This document shows, in pieces, positions 33,952 to 46,883 of a stretch of DNA of 64,000 bases. The DNA is from Owenia fusiformis (Eukaryota > Annelida > Polychaeta > Sabellida > Oweniidae): positions 15,379,375 through 15,443,374 of the forward strand of contig CAIIXF020000005.1 of assembly GCA_903813345.2 (NCBI GenBank). The letters run 5' to 3'. The notes under the pieces are model-generated. The model did no database searches. It was not told where the DNA came from and worked only from the letters and a program-made list of their open reading frames with translations. The first letter of the stretch is position 1. Each line of letters begins with the position of its first letter. A program made the position numbers and the translations under genes.

Positions 33952-36900
33952 TTGAATGAACAAAAATACAAGAAAATAATGTCTTCTTTACCAAATTGTT
34001 GCATATTTGTTCTCTGTTTAACAATTGTGACTATTAGGACACATGCTGTAGAAACAATTATTTTGAATCCAATCAGTAATGGCGGAATAGATGTCGCTTT
34101 TATTATGGTCCCTGGAGCACATATCTCCGGGGAGCAGTATAGGGATCTAGGTAAGACAATGTGTCTAGCTAGCTATAAGCCAAGCGAGGCAAGCGCTTTG
34201 CAAAAAGTTTGTAAAATATTTTTGACGTTTCTTTGTGATCTTTGCCACGTGCGATTCACGTATTACATTATTATTATGATTCATACAGTAGGACGGCACA
34301 TTGAAAAAACCCATTGTTGTTTACCAAACTTTATATCAAAGTGGTGTAGCGATATATGACGTCATCGCACTACTTGTTTCTGGTCCGTTGGCTACCATCT
34401 TTATGAGGTCCAATGATACGGGAAACATTTAAACATTTGAAAATGAAAGTGACGGATAGAATTCTACTGATCTCTTCTTTCCAACTATCTCGTTTTAATG
34501 TTAGAAAAATGCACATAAATGGGAGTAAAATGCAATCAAACACGTGGGACTTTCACTCATTTTGTACCCTATATTCGTGCGAAATTAACATTGATTAAAC
34601 ATAATTTTTTTAAATGTCTGAATCGCTTAAAAGTTAAAGTAAATACGATATTCTATAAGTACCAAATATCAATCAGTTCCGATAAAATGCCTTCATTTGT
34701 TACATTTTCTACGAAAACGGCTGGGCATAATTTCGGTAGAAATGTGTATTTTACGACGTTATATGCATGGTTGAATCCAAAAAGTAGCGTCATTCAGGAA
34801 ATTATCATGTGTGCGTAAAATCATGTGGATATTTCATTTTGAGTAACTGAATTATCAAATTGACATATATATTGTCTTTGGAACATCACCTTTACACAGA
34901 ATTATTTTCATAATGATTGCTCGATTTGCTCCATGATGAAATGCAATTTTAGACCTGGAGCTGACTCGTATCAAAAAGTATTTAGCAATGAGTTCAGGCT
35001 CACTGATTTTAAAGACAGATAAAATGAACGAAAGGGAAAAGGTTATGTGTGCCTAAAAGCATGTGGATATTTAACCTTCAATAAATGAATTACAATTTTG
35101 ATGTTTATATAATCTGAAGAACATCAGTCACCTTTACACATAATTATTTTATGATAATTGTTCGATTTCTTTCATGATAAACTGCAATTTTAGACCTGAC
35201 ACGTATTAAAGAAGTATCGGACAATGTATTTAGGCCTACTGATTTTGAGGATAAATAAAATGAGCAAAAGAAGAAAAGGTCACGTGTGCGCAAAAGCGTG
35301 TCAGTATTTGGATTTGAAGAAATGAATTAAAGTTTTGACATTAATATTTTTTGTGAAGCATCACCTTAACATAGAATTATTTTCATAATTTTTGCTTGAT
35401 TCCTTCCATGAGAAAATGCAATTCTAGACCTGGCACGCGTATCACAGAAGTATTTGGCAATTTCGTCCAGTCTCATATTGGTTTTCAAGGTAAATGAAAT
35501 AAGCAAAACTGGAAAAGGTCATGTGTGCGTAAATGCGTGTCAGTATTTAATTTTGAAGAAATGAATTAATTTTTTGACATAAATATTATTTGTGAAGCAT
35601 CACCTTGACATAGAATTATTTTTATAATTTTTGCTTGATTCCTTCCATGAGAAAATGCAATTATAGACCTGGCACGCGTATCAAAGAAGTATTTGGCAAT
35701 TGCATCCAGTCTCATTGATTTTCAAGGTAGATGAAATAAGCAAAACTGGAAAAGGTCATGTGTGCGTAAATGCGTGTCAGTATTTAATTTTGAAGAAATG
35801 AATTCATTTTTTGACAATAATATTATTTGTGAAGCATCACCTTAACATAGAATTATTTTTATAATTTTTGCTTGATTCCTTCCATGAGAAAATGCAATTA
35901 TAGACCTGGCACGCGTATCAACGAAGTATTTGGCAATTGCGTCCAGTCTCATTGGTTTTCAAGGTCAATGAAATACTGTGCAAAACTGGAAAAGGTCATG
36001 TGTGCGTAAATGCGTGTCAGTATTTAATTTTGAAGAAATGAATTAATTTTTTTACATTAATATTATTTGTGAGGCATCACCTCTACGCAGAATTATTTTT
36101 ATAATTTTTGCTTGATTCCTTCCATGAGAAAATGCAATTATAGACCTGGTACACGTATCAAGGTTGTATTTAAAAATTGAGTTCGGTCTCCTTGGTTTTC
36201 AAGGTAAATTATATGAGCAAAACTGAAAAAGGTGTGCTTAAAAGCGTGTGAGTATTTAATTTTTGATAATTTTTTTGACATTTTTGACATTTATTATATC
36301 TATGGGGAATCATCTTTACACAGAATTATTTTTCGATTCAAATTTAGTTCCTTTATTAGAAAGGCATGGCTAAGATTGGTTCTTATGTACAACTGTAATG
36401 AGATTTTTATGTTTGAATCGCACAAAAAGAGATAATGTCAAATGTGCGTGAATGCATGTCAATATCTTTTTTTTAAAACTGAATTATGATTTTGACATTT
36501 TCATAAGCTTTAAACCATTGCCTTTCCACATATTTATTTATTTTAACATGAGAACTTTAAAAACGTTCATAACTGAACGGTCAATGTGAGTTGAATTAAA
36601 ATAAAAAATATCAATTATCTGAGCATTTTCGTTACATTACGTCATACAGGATTTCGTGCTTTAAGTGGGCTGAAAGTGGAAATGGCACGTGTGCAAAAAC
36701 GTTTGTTATCAATTCATCTTTCAAAACACATTTTTATTTTTTACATATCTATGATCTATGATATATAACCTATGAAAAGAATTATTTTCAAATTAATTGC
36801 TAGGTTAATTCAATAAGCAATTCTGAGGTATATTTGAACTTTAATTCCATAGCAGATGTAATTCGGACAAAAGTTTTAAAATTCAAGAAGAGATTAAATC

Positions 36901-39900
36901 AATCAAAATAAATTTTATAATTCAAACAAGTCGACAATACTTGGTTCAGTTCTTTCATTTTCAATCATACCAAGGTGATAGATTAACATAAGTGACCTTT
37001 CGAAAACATACCATTTTTGTAGAAAATGAAAGAAAATCGCGTTATAACACGAGTAATTGTCAAGTTCACGTCTTAAGTTTGATGTGGTAAAAAGCATTCT
37101 TCATAAGTCACACATTTAAGTTAAGGGAAGCCAAGATCATTTTAAAAATGAAACATTTGAATAGATATTTTTAACATTGAAATAAGAAAGAAAGTAAGCT
37201 TATACTAGTAGATTTGCTAGAACTAGCTGTTTGGAATTCATCAACTTTTCTCCACAGGATCATTTCGTAGTACAAATGCAGGTCATTCAAAGGAAATATA
37301 GGTTTCAACATCCCCGTCTATGAATATTGATCTTTTTCAGACAGCAAAGGTAAGTTTAAAATAGAATTACTTCTTACGAATCCAAATTACATTTAAACTT
37401 AGAATTGTGATCTACGATCTTATGGGTATGTCACAAATTTGATTAGATACATTCACTCAGCAGGCCGTTAAACATGTAATTAACTTTACAAGCGTAACTA
37501 TAGGCAACTTCGATTTTAGTATGTTCAAGTTCTGTAGTCTCGAGAGTCAAACGATTATCATAATTTATTTGGTCTGCTTTTAGAATTGGGAAAACGAAGG
37601 CAAGGTTTATGTTTTATGAACATTCCGATTTGATAGCAAACTTTATTTTTGAGTGTATTAAATCAAATAAAGCTTATTGCGTCGGGACCTGTACGTTCGC
37701 CCAATTAAAAGCAAATGTGCCGTCAATTAAAGAAACATGCACAGTGGTACACCCTTTTTGGAAAACATAACACTGATAATAAAAATTCATCATTTGTTAT
37801 GAAATTTGCACCATCATTAAAAAGAATCTCGAATTTCATGATGACAAAATATCGGATAAATATGACAAGAAATAAAAATTTGTTACATTTTTTCCCAAAA
37901 AGTTGTAAAATAAAAATAAACTAAAAAAATAATATTTTCATGACAAAAAATAAATAGGTCAACTGTATTGATTATACATGACGTTTTCAAAGAGTAGAGA
38001 GCTAGATTCAAAGCACCGTTCCTGCAAGTTTCAAATGAAAATATTAAAAACTGCGCGAGTAAGAGGACCGCAACTTTTTATGTCTACACTGACAAAAACT
38101 TGAAATTCCCGTTGTAAAGATATAGTCCATCGCGGAAGTGCACGTCATAAAGCTGATGGGTTAAGGCAATGTGCCGTCCAACTGATACGTCTCTGCATTT
38201 ATTAATTGTAAAACCAATGTAACATACATTATTATTCATGACAATAATCATTTTAGGTTTGGCTCTACAAAACGCATCACCACATAAACTATGGGTGGCT
38301 CTCACTACGAACTACACTGACAACCTTGTTAATCCAATCGAACTTGATTTTGCTATAGATGATGCCAAAGAAGAATTGATAGAGGCCGGGATGCCTGCAT
38401 CCACAGAAGTGTTTCTTGCGGGACATAGTTTAGGGGGTACACTTACGAATGCTTTCCATGTGTAGTCTAGTTATCATATCATGGCACCAATAAGAATGAT
38501 GTCAGTATTCTGGAAATTTTGAAGTTTTCATTTTTATTGCTCAGCAAGCATTTATTATAGCAATTGGCGATTATTTTTACAGGTGTATTTTTAAAAATGT
38601 TTGTACACGCTGACACGGCTAGTACCGCTGGAATGATTCTCTACGGTGCCTACTTTTCGAGGGGTGAGTTAGCCTCATTCCCAGTTCCAACCTTGACCTT
38701 ATCTGGTGACCTTGATGGAATGAATAGAATAACAAGAATGGCTATCCAATTCAGGTAGGCTTTGGAAAAATCAACTGTACAACTCATATCTAGTTAATGG
38801 TTAGTGAAAGTGGCGGATCCAGTAACCAACAAGGGGGGGAGCATATTTCCGGTCAGAGAAAATAATTCCTCACTTGCGCGGAATTTTTTTTTGGAAAAGT
38901 GGGCGCAAATTTCGAAATTTTTAGGCCCATTTCTTCAAAATTTAGCCTGAAATTAAAAAATAAGGCCTCAAGGCCTTTTTGACCCACAATTTTTTTGGGC
39001 ACAAATCTTTTTCTAGGCCCAACTGAGTGAGGCTATCTATTGACTTTCTAAAACGATATCCCCTTGGCATCGCAGACCCATTGATGACCGGGCAGGTACA
39101 ACAGCGTAACGCGGTCCCGCAAACTTAGTGCAGTTGCAGTTACAAAGCAGTAACAAAGGAAAAAACTTTGACGCGTAGTCATAACTTTTACTTTGTCTAA
39201 AAATCTATTAAAACTTGGAGAGCTTCTGACCATTCCAAGATATCATAGATTTCAAATTGACACGAAAAGGAGATATTAAGCTGATGGGGAATTTAAATCT
39301 AAGAATACCGTTGTACCGCATCGGTAACGCTGTTGTACCCGCCCGTTCTATTGTAGTGCGTATATCAAGCGTGATATTAGGTGAAAGGCACGCAAGTGTG
39401 TCACCGCATCTATGAAAGCATTATACTGTCTAGTATAGTTACGGTGCGCGTAGTTACTAACCGTACACCATGTCATAGCGTCGAGATGGCTGTTGTTCGA
39501 GTCTTGACCTATTTTTATGATATCATTTTTACTATTTTACATTCAGAGAATTGATGAGTTATGTGACTGATAACAATTCAGATGATGGCACTTTTCGTTT
39601 TCCAACGGTTATACTTCGCGGTATCAATCATGGTCAGTATTTCACAGGGGATGTACCTAGCAATTTGCAGGAAAATGACATTGCACCAGAGTTTGATGGA
39701 CCGACTGCACGGCAAATCATTGCAGAAGCGACTGTTGCCTTCATGATTAAAACACTCGGTGTACCCCAATCGAGGCTGTCAGATGCCACTAATAAGTTAT
39801 CACAGTACTACCAGGAAAATGAAATACGAATGAAGGTATGAGGCATACGGCACTTAGGCAGGCATGAGGCTCTAAAAACGCAGACTTCAATGATTAATAA

Positions 39901-41039
39901 ATGCTATATTTTAAAGGCAATGAAGATTTGATTCCTCCCACTAGTTACTCTGTAAATGATTAGATTAGAACAAATAGAACTTCTCGTGTTCAAAATATAT
40001 AACGAAATCATTGATCATCTCTAGCCCATCCTTGATGCTTTCGCATTGGAGAATACAAATGGGTCGTCCGATTTCTCAAAAAACGCTCAACGAGTGATAT
40101 CTGGACTTCCAACAGAAAACTGGAATAGACTACGGGTAGGTGTTTTAGTATTTGTAAAACACAGACATTTTGTGAAGAATAACGTGAACCTGTCTTAAAA
40201 GAACAATTTGCATGGAATACCAACATATGCCAAGTGACTAATGAACATGATTTATAGGTATCCAACGCCATACGCGATGATATCCAGTTTATACGGTCCA
40301 GGCCAACCATTGAAATAGTAGAGAATCAAGCTGTAATAGCGACATATTCGGATGTTGTTTATCCAGAAAATGAACTGGACATCTCAACCATAAACGAGAG
40401 TGCATCAAGGGTTGCTATCAAAATGAAAAGTGCTAATGACATTCAAGAAGAACTGAATGATGAGGACTTAGGATTTAATACCAGTGTCAGCTGTCAAGAT
40501 ATTAACAAGGTAATGGAACCTATAGTTTGTATTGAGTTTGAACAATATTTTGAAAACCCCAAAATGCTTATAGTCCTAGTATTTTTATCACCTTCCATAG
40601 ATGGCGTACGACCTTGCACGTGATATGTCGTCTGCTCTGGCGTTGCAAAGGTTCTCTGCTATGAACTATACAATCAACTTTGTGGAGGACGACATGGTAG
40701 ATATTGGACCTGAATTCATACTAGGAGATCTTGAATTTTCTCAAAATGGTATGTCAAAGCAAATTATTGATAGCAATATGGAATTCGTTTAATCACAATT
40801 GTCACGGAGTGACTTAGAATTGATTTGATTAGAATTTTGATTTGATGTCAGGATATGACTTAAATAATGGATTCTGCGTTTTAGGTAAATCTTTAGTGAT
40901 TCGGTCCACCGCCCTTAAGACCAGCACGGATATACCAATCAGAGAGTTTGCAGGACAGCATTACTGCCAGACTATTTCCCCGGCAAGATTCTTAGAATTT
41001 ATCTACGTCGATGGCTTGAGAGACCGTGGCAACACATAA
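33952..41039 (+). CDS. secreted alpha/beta-hydrolase-like protein D, 501 aa
   Basis: Exons 33952-34150, 38257-38436, 38583-38754, 39547-39835, 40025-40135, 40258-40509, 40601-40748 and 40885-41039 give 502 codons. The signal peptide is best if translation starts at the second Met (33979, MSSLPNCCIFVLCL); the first Met adds nine charged residues. Conserved stations: VAFIMVPGAHISGEQY, AGHSLGG, LSGDLDG, GINHGQYFTG, SVSCQDINK and SPARFLEFIYVD. All triad candidates are intact. It is the closest paralog of E (long identical runs in exon 2 and in the 30 bases before it). It differs by one extra Asp codon in exon 4 and two extra codons at the end. Intron 1 is 4.1 kb because of a satellite block; in E it is 274 bp. 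Confidence 0.88.
34720..36840. repeat. tandem array, about 238-bp unit, in intron 1 of gene D
   Basis: About eight to nine units. Each has GTGTGCGTAAATGCGTGTCA, GAAGAAATGAATTAA, AGCATCACCTTAACATAGAA, a TTCCTTCCATGAGAAAATGC motif and a GACCTGGCACGCGTATCA motif. The repeat distance is 237-240 bp for the central copies (about 35283, 35522, 35760 and 36000). Those are the most alike, and copies toward both edges are increasingly diverged. That pattern is expected of an array kept uniform by unequal exchange in its middle. No coding potential. Confidence 0.85.
38810..39010. repeat. possible dispersed repeat in intron 3 of gene D
   Basis: It starts AGTGGCGGATCCAG and contains runs of G, TTTTTTTT and several AGGCC(T/C) motifs. 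GTGGCGGATCC-type openings are common at the edges of DNA repeats in invertebrates, but no second copy lies in this window. It is absent from intron 3 of E, so it may be an insertion. Confidence 0.3.
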
Positions 41040-41265
41040 GTGTACTTGTAACATCTTGTAACCATTTGAAACATAAGAAGTAGTGTTCACATTGACTTGA
41101 ATTCTTATTGTCAAAATATTAGACATGTTACGATCAGTTACTATAGCAATGAATATTATGTTACCATGGATACAGGTTATATCCAACGCAGGGTTCTGTA
41201 ACTATTGTTACACTTTTGTAAACATTTACAATAACTAGCTTGGTGGTGATATTTTGTCATGTTAT

Positions 41266-41376
41266 GTAGTGTACCAACCAAAAGTAGGACAACTTTACTT
41301 TCAAGCTATTTCTCCAGCAAGACTCTTGAAAATATATGTGTTGATAGCCTGAGGGAACACTATATGAATCGTTTAT
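41266..41376 (+). pseudogene. lone decayed last exon of a sixth hydrolase gene
   Basis: The stretch reads like exon 8 of the array genes. It contains CAAGCTATTTCTCCAGCAAG, then ACTCTTGAAAATATATGTGT and GATAGCCTGAGGGAACAC, closest by eye to gene B (CAAGCTATTTCTCCAGCGAG). It has small deletions, lost its acceptor and keeps no other exon nearby. It lies between D and E, so a further paralog once stood here, or a partial duplication left this piece. It is a host gene relic, not a mobile element. Confidence 0.75.
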
Positions 41377-41418
41377 AATGTTCATATTGCATTTATATCA
41401 TGCACAGTGTGTTCCTTA

Positions 41419-41891
41419 TGTATGCACCCCCTCTAAGCTCATACATGTGCACCCTATCATGTTATATATCATTTTATTAATTATCAAAAGTTACATAAGA
41501 TTGCAAAGTTTCAAATTCAAGGGGCGTCCCTAAAAAAGATACATTGTACCATAGTATGCGGGGTAAGTCATAAGCATTTTTGGGCCTAGTTTGGTGATCT
41601 GTTCACCTTGTCCGTTACCCATTTCTTGTAATAAAGGAGGTAACATGACCTCTCACCTCCCTATAAGCCACTGTATGAATCCTGTCTATACAGCTTTTTG
41701 AATAACTGTCACAGACATGTGGACTGAACCTTTTCATGATGACAACTGCTAGAAATATTGTATCTTTTTTCTAGGACATTTCTGGATTCTGAAACTATGC
41801 AATCTTATGTAACTTTCTATGAGGAACAGAATGGTGTATAACATGATAGTGTGGGAATGCTACATATATTATTTAAGATGGGGTGCATACA
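41419..41891. mobile_element. long-armed miniature element with TA duplication
   Basis: The left arm starts TGTATGCACCCCCTCTAAG and the right arm ends GATGGGGTGCATACA. The arms pair with interruptions over about 150 bp (shared AAAGTTACATAAGATTGCA, ATCATGTTATA and AAAAGATACA). TA lies directly outside both ends, as for Tc1/mariner-type elements. Length 473 bp, no coding capacity. It lies between the decayed exon and gene E. Confidence 0.6.
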
Positions 41892-42521
41892 TATGAAACA
41901 CCCTGTATATGACCATGACTTGGTTAATTTGTTAAAAAATGCTACCATGGCTACTTTTTATCACAAGAAAACAACCTTGTCTCTTACCTAAGTATGCCTC
42001 TTGTAAGAAAAACATCACGATAGTATATCAATTATCTAAAACAACGGAATGCCATTACATTTGCCACCTTTCCATTCGAACATATAATTATAAATTAAAA
42101 CGATGTCTGTGATTAATAACAAAGAAACAAAAATGCTTATTTAACAAAATTATGAAACAACTCATTAATTGAGCCTCGATACACATATTTGATAAAAGAT
42201 AATAATATAGGCACAGTACACCTCTTTTATTAAGTATGGGATGATTTTTAAAATTCCAATTAATACGGGGTGTACTACAAAGTTTCATTTCATTTGGCAT
42301 CCTGATTTAAAAATAATTTTGATTTAAATAAGATAGTCATGAAAGGAATTATATAAACACTGTAATATCTAATTGCAAAATGGGATCCGATGATAAGTAC
42401 CCATTTGGTTTGTGCCGAGGAGTGTACATGAAACGAACAAGATAAGGCATAAATCACTATATAGAAAAATGACTCGTGAAGGATACGGGATGATAACAGA
42501 ATATGAGAGAGAAAGCTTAAT
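41892..42521. promoter_or_regulatory. upstream region of gene E, duplicated from or to gene D
   Basis: It matches 33400-33951 in order, with substitutions and small gaps, up to the start codon (GAGAGAAAGCTTAATTTGAATGAA against GAGAAAGCTGAATTTGAATGAA). Conservation of about 550 bp before both start codons marks the duplicated unit and is the best place to look for the promoter. Confidence 0.55.
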
Positions 42522-45500
42522 TTGAATGAAGAGAAATACAAGAAAAGCATGTCTTATTCACTAAAGCTATACACATTTGTTATATTCTTTTTAACAAGTA
42601 TTACTACTAGGATCCGTGCAGTGGAAACAATTGTTTTAAATCCCATCAAGAATAACGGAATGGATGTCGCTTTTATTATGGTCCCTGGAGCATATGTCTC
42701 CGGGGAGCAGTATGGGGACCTAGGTAAGACGTGTCTAGCGAGCTATGAGGCAAAGTTTTGCAAAAAATAATATTGACTTTCTTTGTCTATCTATTGATGA
42801 AGTTTTGCCACACCTATTTTTGATCCTGGCTACGTACAATACTAGGCGATCTATTACATTAATTGTTTAAAACATATCGACCATAAATGTATTTGTGATT
42901 GTATGATTATTAAGAATTAATAAGTAAAATGTACATATACATGTATGTATATAATCAAGACAGCATACATTATTATTCATGACAATAATCATTTTAGGAT
43001 TGGCTCTACAAAATGCATCACCACATAAACTATGGGTGGCTCTAACTACGAACTACACTGACAACCTTGTTAACCCAATCGAACTAGATTTTGCTATAGA
43101 TGATGCTAAAGAAGAATTGATAGAGGCTGGGATGCCTGCCTCAACGGAAGTGTTTCTTGCGGGACATAGTTTAGGGGGTACGCTTACGAATCCGTTCCAT
43201 GTGTAGCCTAGTTATCATTGCAGCAACTTGATTTGCATCAACTCATATTTTGTTCTCCGGTAGGCCTGGATAGGGAATTTTGAAATCTGCTTTTCAATGC
43301 ACAGTAAGCTTTTATTTTAGCAATTGACAATTTCTGCAGGTGTATTTCTGAAACTATTTGTGAGCACTGACACGGCTAGTACCACTGGAATGATTTTGTA
43401 CGGTGCCTACTTTTCGAGAGGTGAATTGCCCACATTTCCAGTTCCGACCTTGACCTTATCTGGTGACCTTGATGGACTAACTAGAATAACAAGAATAGCT
43501 ATCCAATTCAGGTAATGTAGCATTTGTAATCATCTGTTACAATTTATATTTAATTAATAGTTACTATAAAGGCTATCTTTTGATTTTTAAAAATGCGTAA
43601 CCGCTGCGATAACAGAAAAAAGTAGAAATAGAAGGAAAAAGACTAACAGAAAAGCCTTAATGCGTATTTTAAGTTTTTGTTCATCTAAAAATTCTATGAA
43701 TATTTGGGGCAAAACATATTCCAAAATACCATAAGTTTCAAAGACACAAAAAAGATATTTGGGTCAGTTATGGGTAGTTCAAATTCAAAAATAATCGGTC
43801 ACCATGAACCCACACGGTCAAAGTTTCCGTTTTTTTGGCGGATAGGGGTAATAATATTGTAGCGACCGGGGTTGGCTTTTGATACTTTTGAACTTCCCGC
43901 TGGAGACCTTGCCCGAAATTTTGACGCCAACTTTCCCCCGGTTCGCTACTTCCCTTCCGCTCTGGAGCGCGATTTTGCCCGCTACTTTTTGCCATGGTAA
44001 GCCTTTAATTCTATAATTTAAGGTTCCCTGTAAATCTGGTTTGTAATACTGGGGAAACATACTTATAGCCACTTTTATACTTTTCGCGGGGTAATTTTAT
44101 CTAAAGGGGTCAGCACCTGACTGAATCACATACCTTTCAGAACGATAGGCTCCTTTTGGCACCATTATTTTTATCTATATACATCAATGAAATGACAATA
44201 TCTCCAGTTCTATTCAGTATTTTTACACCAAATTTTGACAAGTTGTTCTAATGTGATAATCCTTACTAAAAATTGTATTTCAGTGATAAAATTCAGGGTA
44301 TAGGTCCCGGGGCGTAGGTATTTTGCAGTTTTCCCCTAAAAACTGCTCTTACTTATCCGTCACCAGGGCCAAAATTTTCCTCTTATATTCACGTCGGGAA
44401 AGGGTTAAAACAACACAGCTCCATTCATCCCATTTTCGAACTTACGCCAACCGTTCTTTTCACGCTATCACAACGTAATTTGTACAGGGGTAACTTTGTG
44501 AATAGTTTTTGTGCATCATTCCCCTGTACGTAGCAGTGTCGGGAGACTGTCCTGAGCTGCTACAATATTGATGAAAGATACACAAATGCGATGCCGCATT
44601 TATGAAAGGATTATACTATGTCTAGATACAGTCCGTGTTATGACAAACCTTACACAATGCCATGGGGTCGAGATGGCTGTTGTCCCATTTTTAATGGCAT
44701 CATTTTTACATTCAGAGAATTGATGGGTTACGTTGCTGATAACAACTCAGATGGTGCTTTTCGTTTTCCAACTGTCACACCCAGTGGTATCAACCATGGT
44801 CAGTATTTCACAGGGGATATACCTAGTAGGGTGGCGAGATACGACATTACACCAGAGGTAGATGGACCGACTGCCCGGCAAATGATTGCAGAAGCGACTG
44901 TTGCCTTCATGATCAAAACACTTGGTGTACCCCAATCGAGACTGTCAAATGCCACTAATAAGTTATCACAGTACTACCAGGAAAATGAAATACGAATGAA
45001 GGTATGAGGCATACGGTACTTAGGCAGGCATGAGTCTCTAAAAATGTATAAATCAACCAAACCACATACTCCAATAACCAATATCACTGTGTGCTATATT
45101 TAAAGAACAATGAAGATTTGATTCCCCCACCGAATACCCTGTAAATAATTGGGAAAATAGAACTTCTCCTGTTCAAACCATATAACGAAAATTATTGATT
45201 GTCCTTAGCCCATCCTTGATGTTTTCGCATTGGAGAATACAAATGGGTCGTCAGACTTCTCAATAAACGCTCAACGAGTGATATCTGGACTTCCAACAGA
45301 AAACTGGAACAGACTTCTGGTAGGCCTTTTAGCATGTGAATAACACAAACATGTTGGTTGAAATATCACGTAGCCTTGTCCGCTGCCAGGACAATAGTCC
45401 TGAGAACATTCCAATGGGTTGTCTGTTTTGATTACAATATTGGAAAAATGTCCACGACTTGGAAACTTAAATGACCTACCTCAATAATTTCCTGAGTATT

Positions 45501-46883
45501 TTAGTTTGAATTTCTGTAATTGAATCCCCAACGGTTTTGGGTCAATTGGTAAAACGAGGAAGCTTTCGTTTATCATCGGGAAAAATTGCACCTCTTTTCA
45601 AGATACGCTAAAATTGTCTTAATGACAACATATTTTTACTAATTACTAAATGCAGAAGGTTGATTGAGACTAATGAACGTAATTTATAGGTATCCAACGC
45701 CATACGCAATGATATTGAGTTTATACGGTCCAGACCAACCATTGAAATAGTAGGATTTCAAGCTGTCATAGAAACATATTCGGATGTTGTTTATCCAGAA
45801 AATGAACTGGACATCTCAACCATAAATGAGAGTGCATCAAGGATCGCTGTCAAAATGAAAAGTGCTGATGACATTCAAGAAGAACTAGAGGATGATGACT
45901 TAGAGTTTAATACCAGTGTCAGCTGTCAAGATATTAACAAGGTAACGGACCCTAGTTCTGAATCGAGTTTGAACACGATGTATGAATCTGAAAAGATTTC
46001 GAGACGGCTGCCTTATATAAAATATTCAATCGTGATTTACTCAGGGATAATGGGCAAATTTGAACTCGACTACTTTAACAATTTGAGATGGTGTTTCTTG
46101 ACCGTTAACATTTTTCAAATGTGAGCCTTAATATTTACCACCAAAACCATGGGCTTTCAACTAGACAAATGCACTCTCTAAAAAGTAGACATGAACTTCT
46201 AATTTTGCCAAGCTGACCAGAGTCCATCATTGCTCTAATTGAAAGCCCATGCCAAAACGCATCCCCACAATAACCAAAGTGATAACAATATTAGAAAAGG
46301 CTGGATAAAATTCAAACATTATTAACATGAGTAGCCTAATCGTGCTATTTAAATTATTGTTTTACAATGATTGCAATTGTTGGCCAAAGGTTCACAAGAC
46401 CCATCTAATCTTTCATGGAAATCCCCGAAGTGTTTAACAGTTCTGATATCGGTATTACTTTCCATAGATGGCGTACGACCTTGCACGTAATATGTCCTCT
46501 CCTCTGGCGTTGCAAAGGTTCTCTGCTATGAACTATACAATCAACTTTGTGGAGGACGACATGGTAGATATTGGACCTGAATTCATATTAGGAGATCTTG
46601 AATTTTCTCAAAATGGTATGTCAACGGACATCATGATAGCAATAATGGAATTCAAGTAATCACATTTGTCACGAAGTTACTAAGAATTGACTTTGATATG
46701 ATATGACCCAAATGATGGACATTTTACATTTTAGGAAAATCAATAGTGATTCGATCCACCGCCCTCAAGACCAGTACGGAAATACCAATCAGAGAGTTCG
46801 CAGGACAGCATTACTGCCAAACTATTTCCCCAGCAAGAATCTTAGAATTCATATACGTCGATGGCTTGAGAGGACATAGTTGA
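42522..46883 (+). CDS. secreted alpha/beta-hydrolase-like protein E, 499 aa
   Basis: Exons 42522-42723, 42998-43177, 43340-43511, 44716-45001, 45209-45319, 45690-45941, 46468-46615 and 46735-46883 give 500 codons. As in D, the second Met (42549) gives a cleaner signal peptide (MSYSLKLYTFVIFFLTS). Conserved stations: VAFIMVPGAYVSGEQY, AGHSLGG (nucleophile), LSGDLDG (acid), GINHGQYFTG (histidine), SVSCQDINK and SPARILEFIYVD. The eight-exon plan and phases equal those of A-D. E is the youngest-looking duplicate together with D. Intron 3 (1.2 kb) contains an unusually GC-rich stretch (about 43800-44000) that D lacks and that I cannot explain. The substrate is unknown. Confidence 0.88.
46148..46251. 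mobile_element. 104-bp miniature element with CATGGGCTTTCAA ends
   Basis: It begins CATGGGCTTTCAACTAGA and ends TCTAATTGAAAGCCCATG, so the 18-bp ends are inverted with one mismatch. It lies in intron 6 of gene E. It is the longest copy of the family also seen at 7824, 15053 and about 53295, so it is probably the least deleted form. Confidence 0.65.

Noticed and set aside
34720-36840. Regularly spaced repeats that might suggest a CRISPR-like array
   Set aside because: The whole 238-bp unit is repeated without unique spacers. It is an intronic tandem satellite in animal DNA.
43768-44072. Two overlapping minus-strand frames in a GC-rich patch of gene E intron 3
   Set aside because: They lie within an intron on the opposite strand, are low in complexity and show no domain. 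Probably non-coding repeat DNA.
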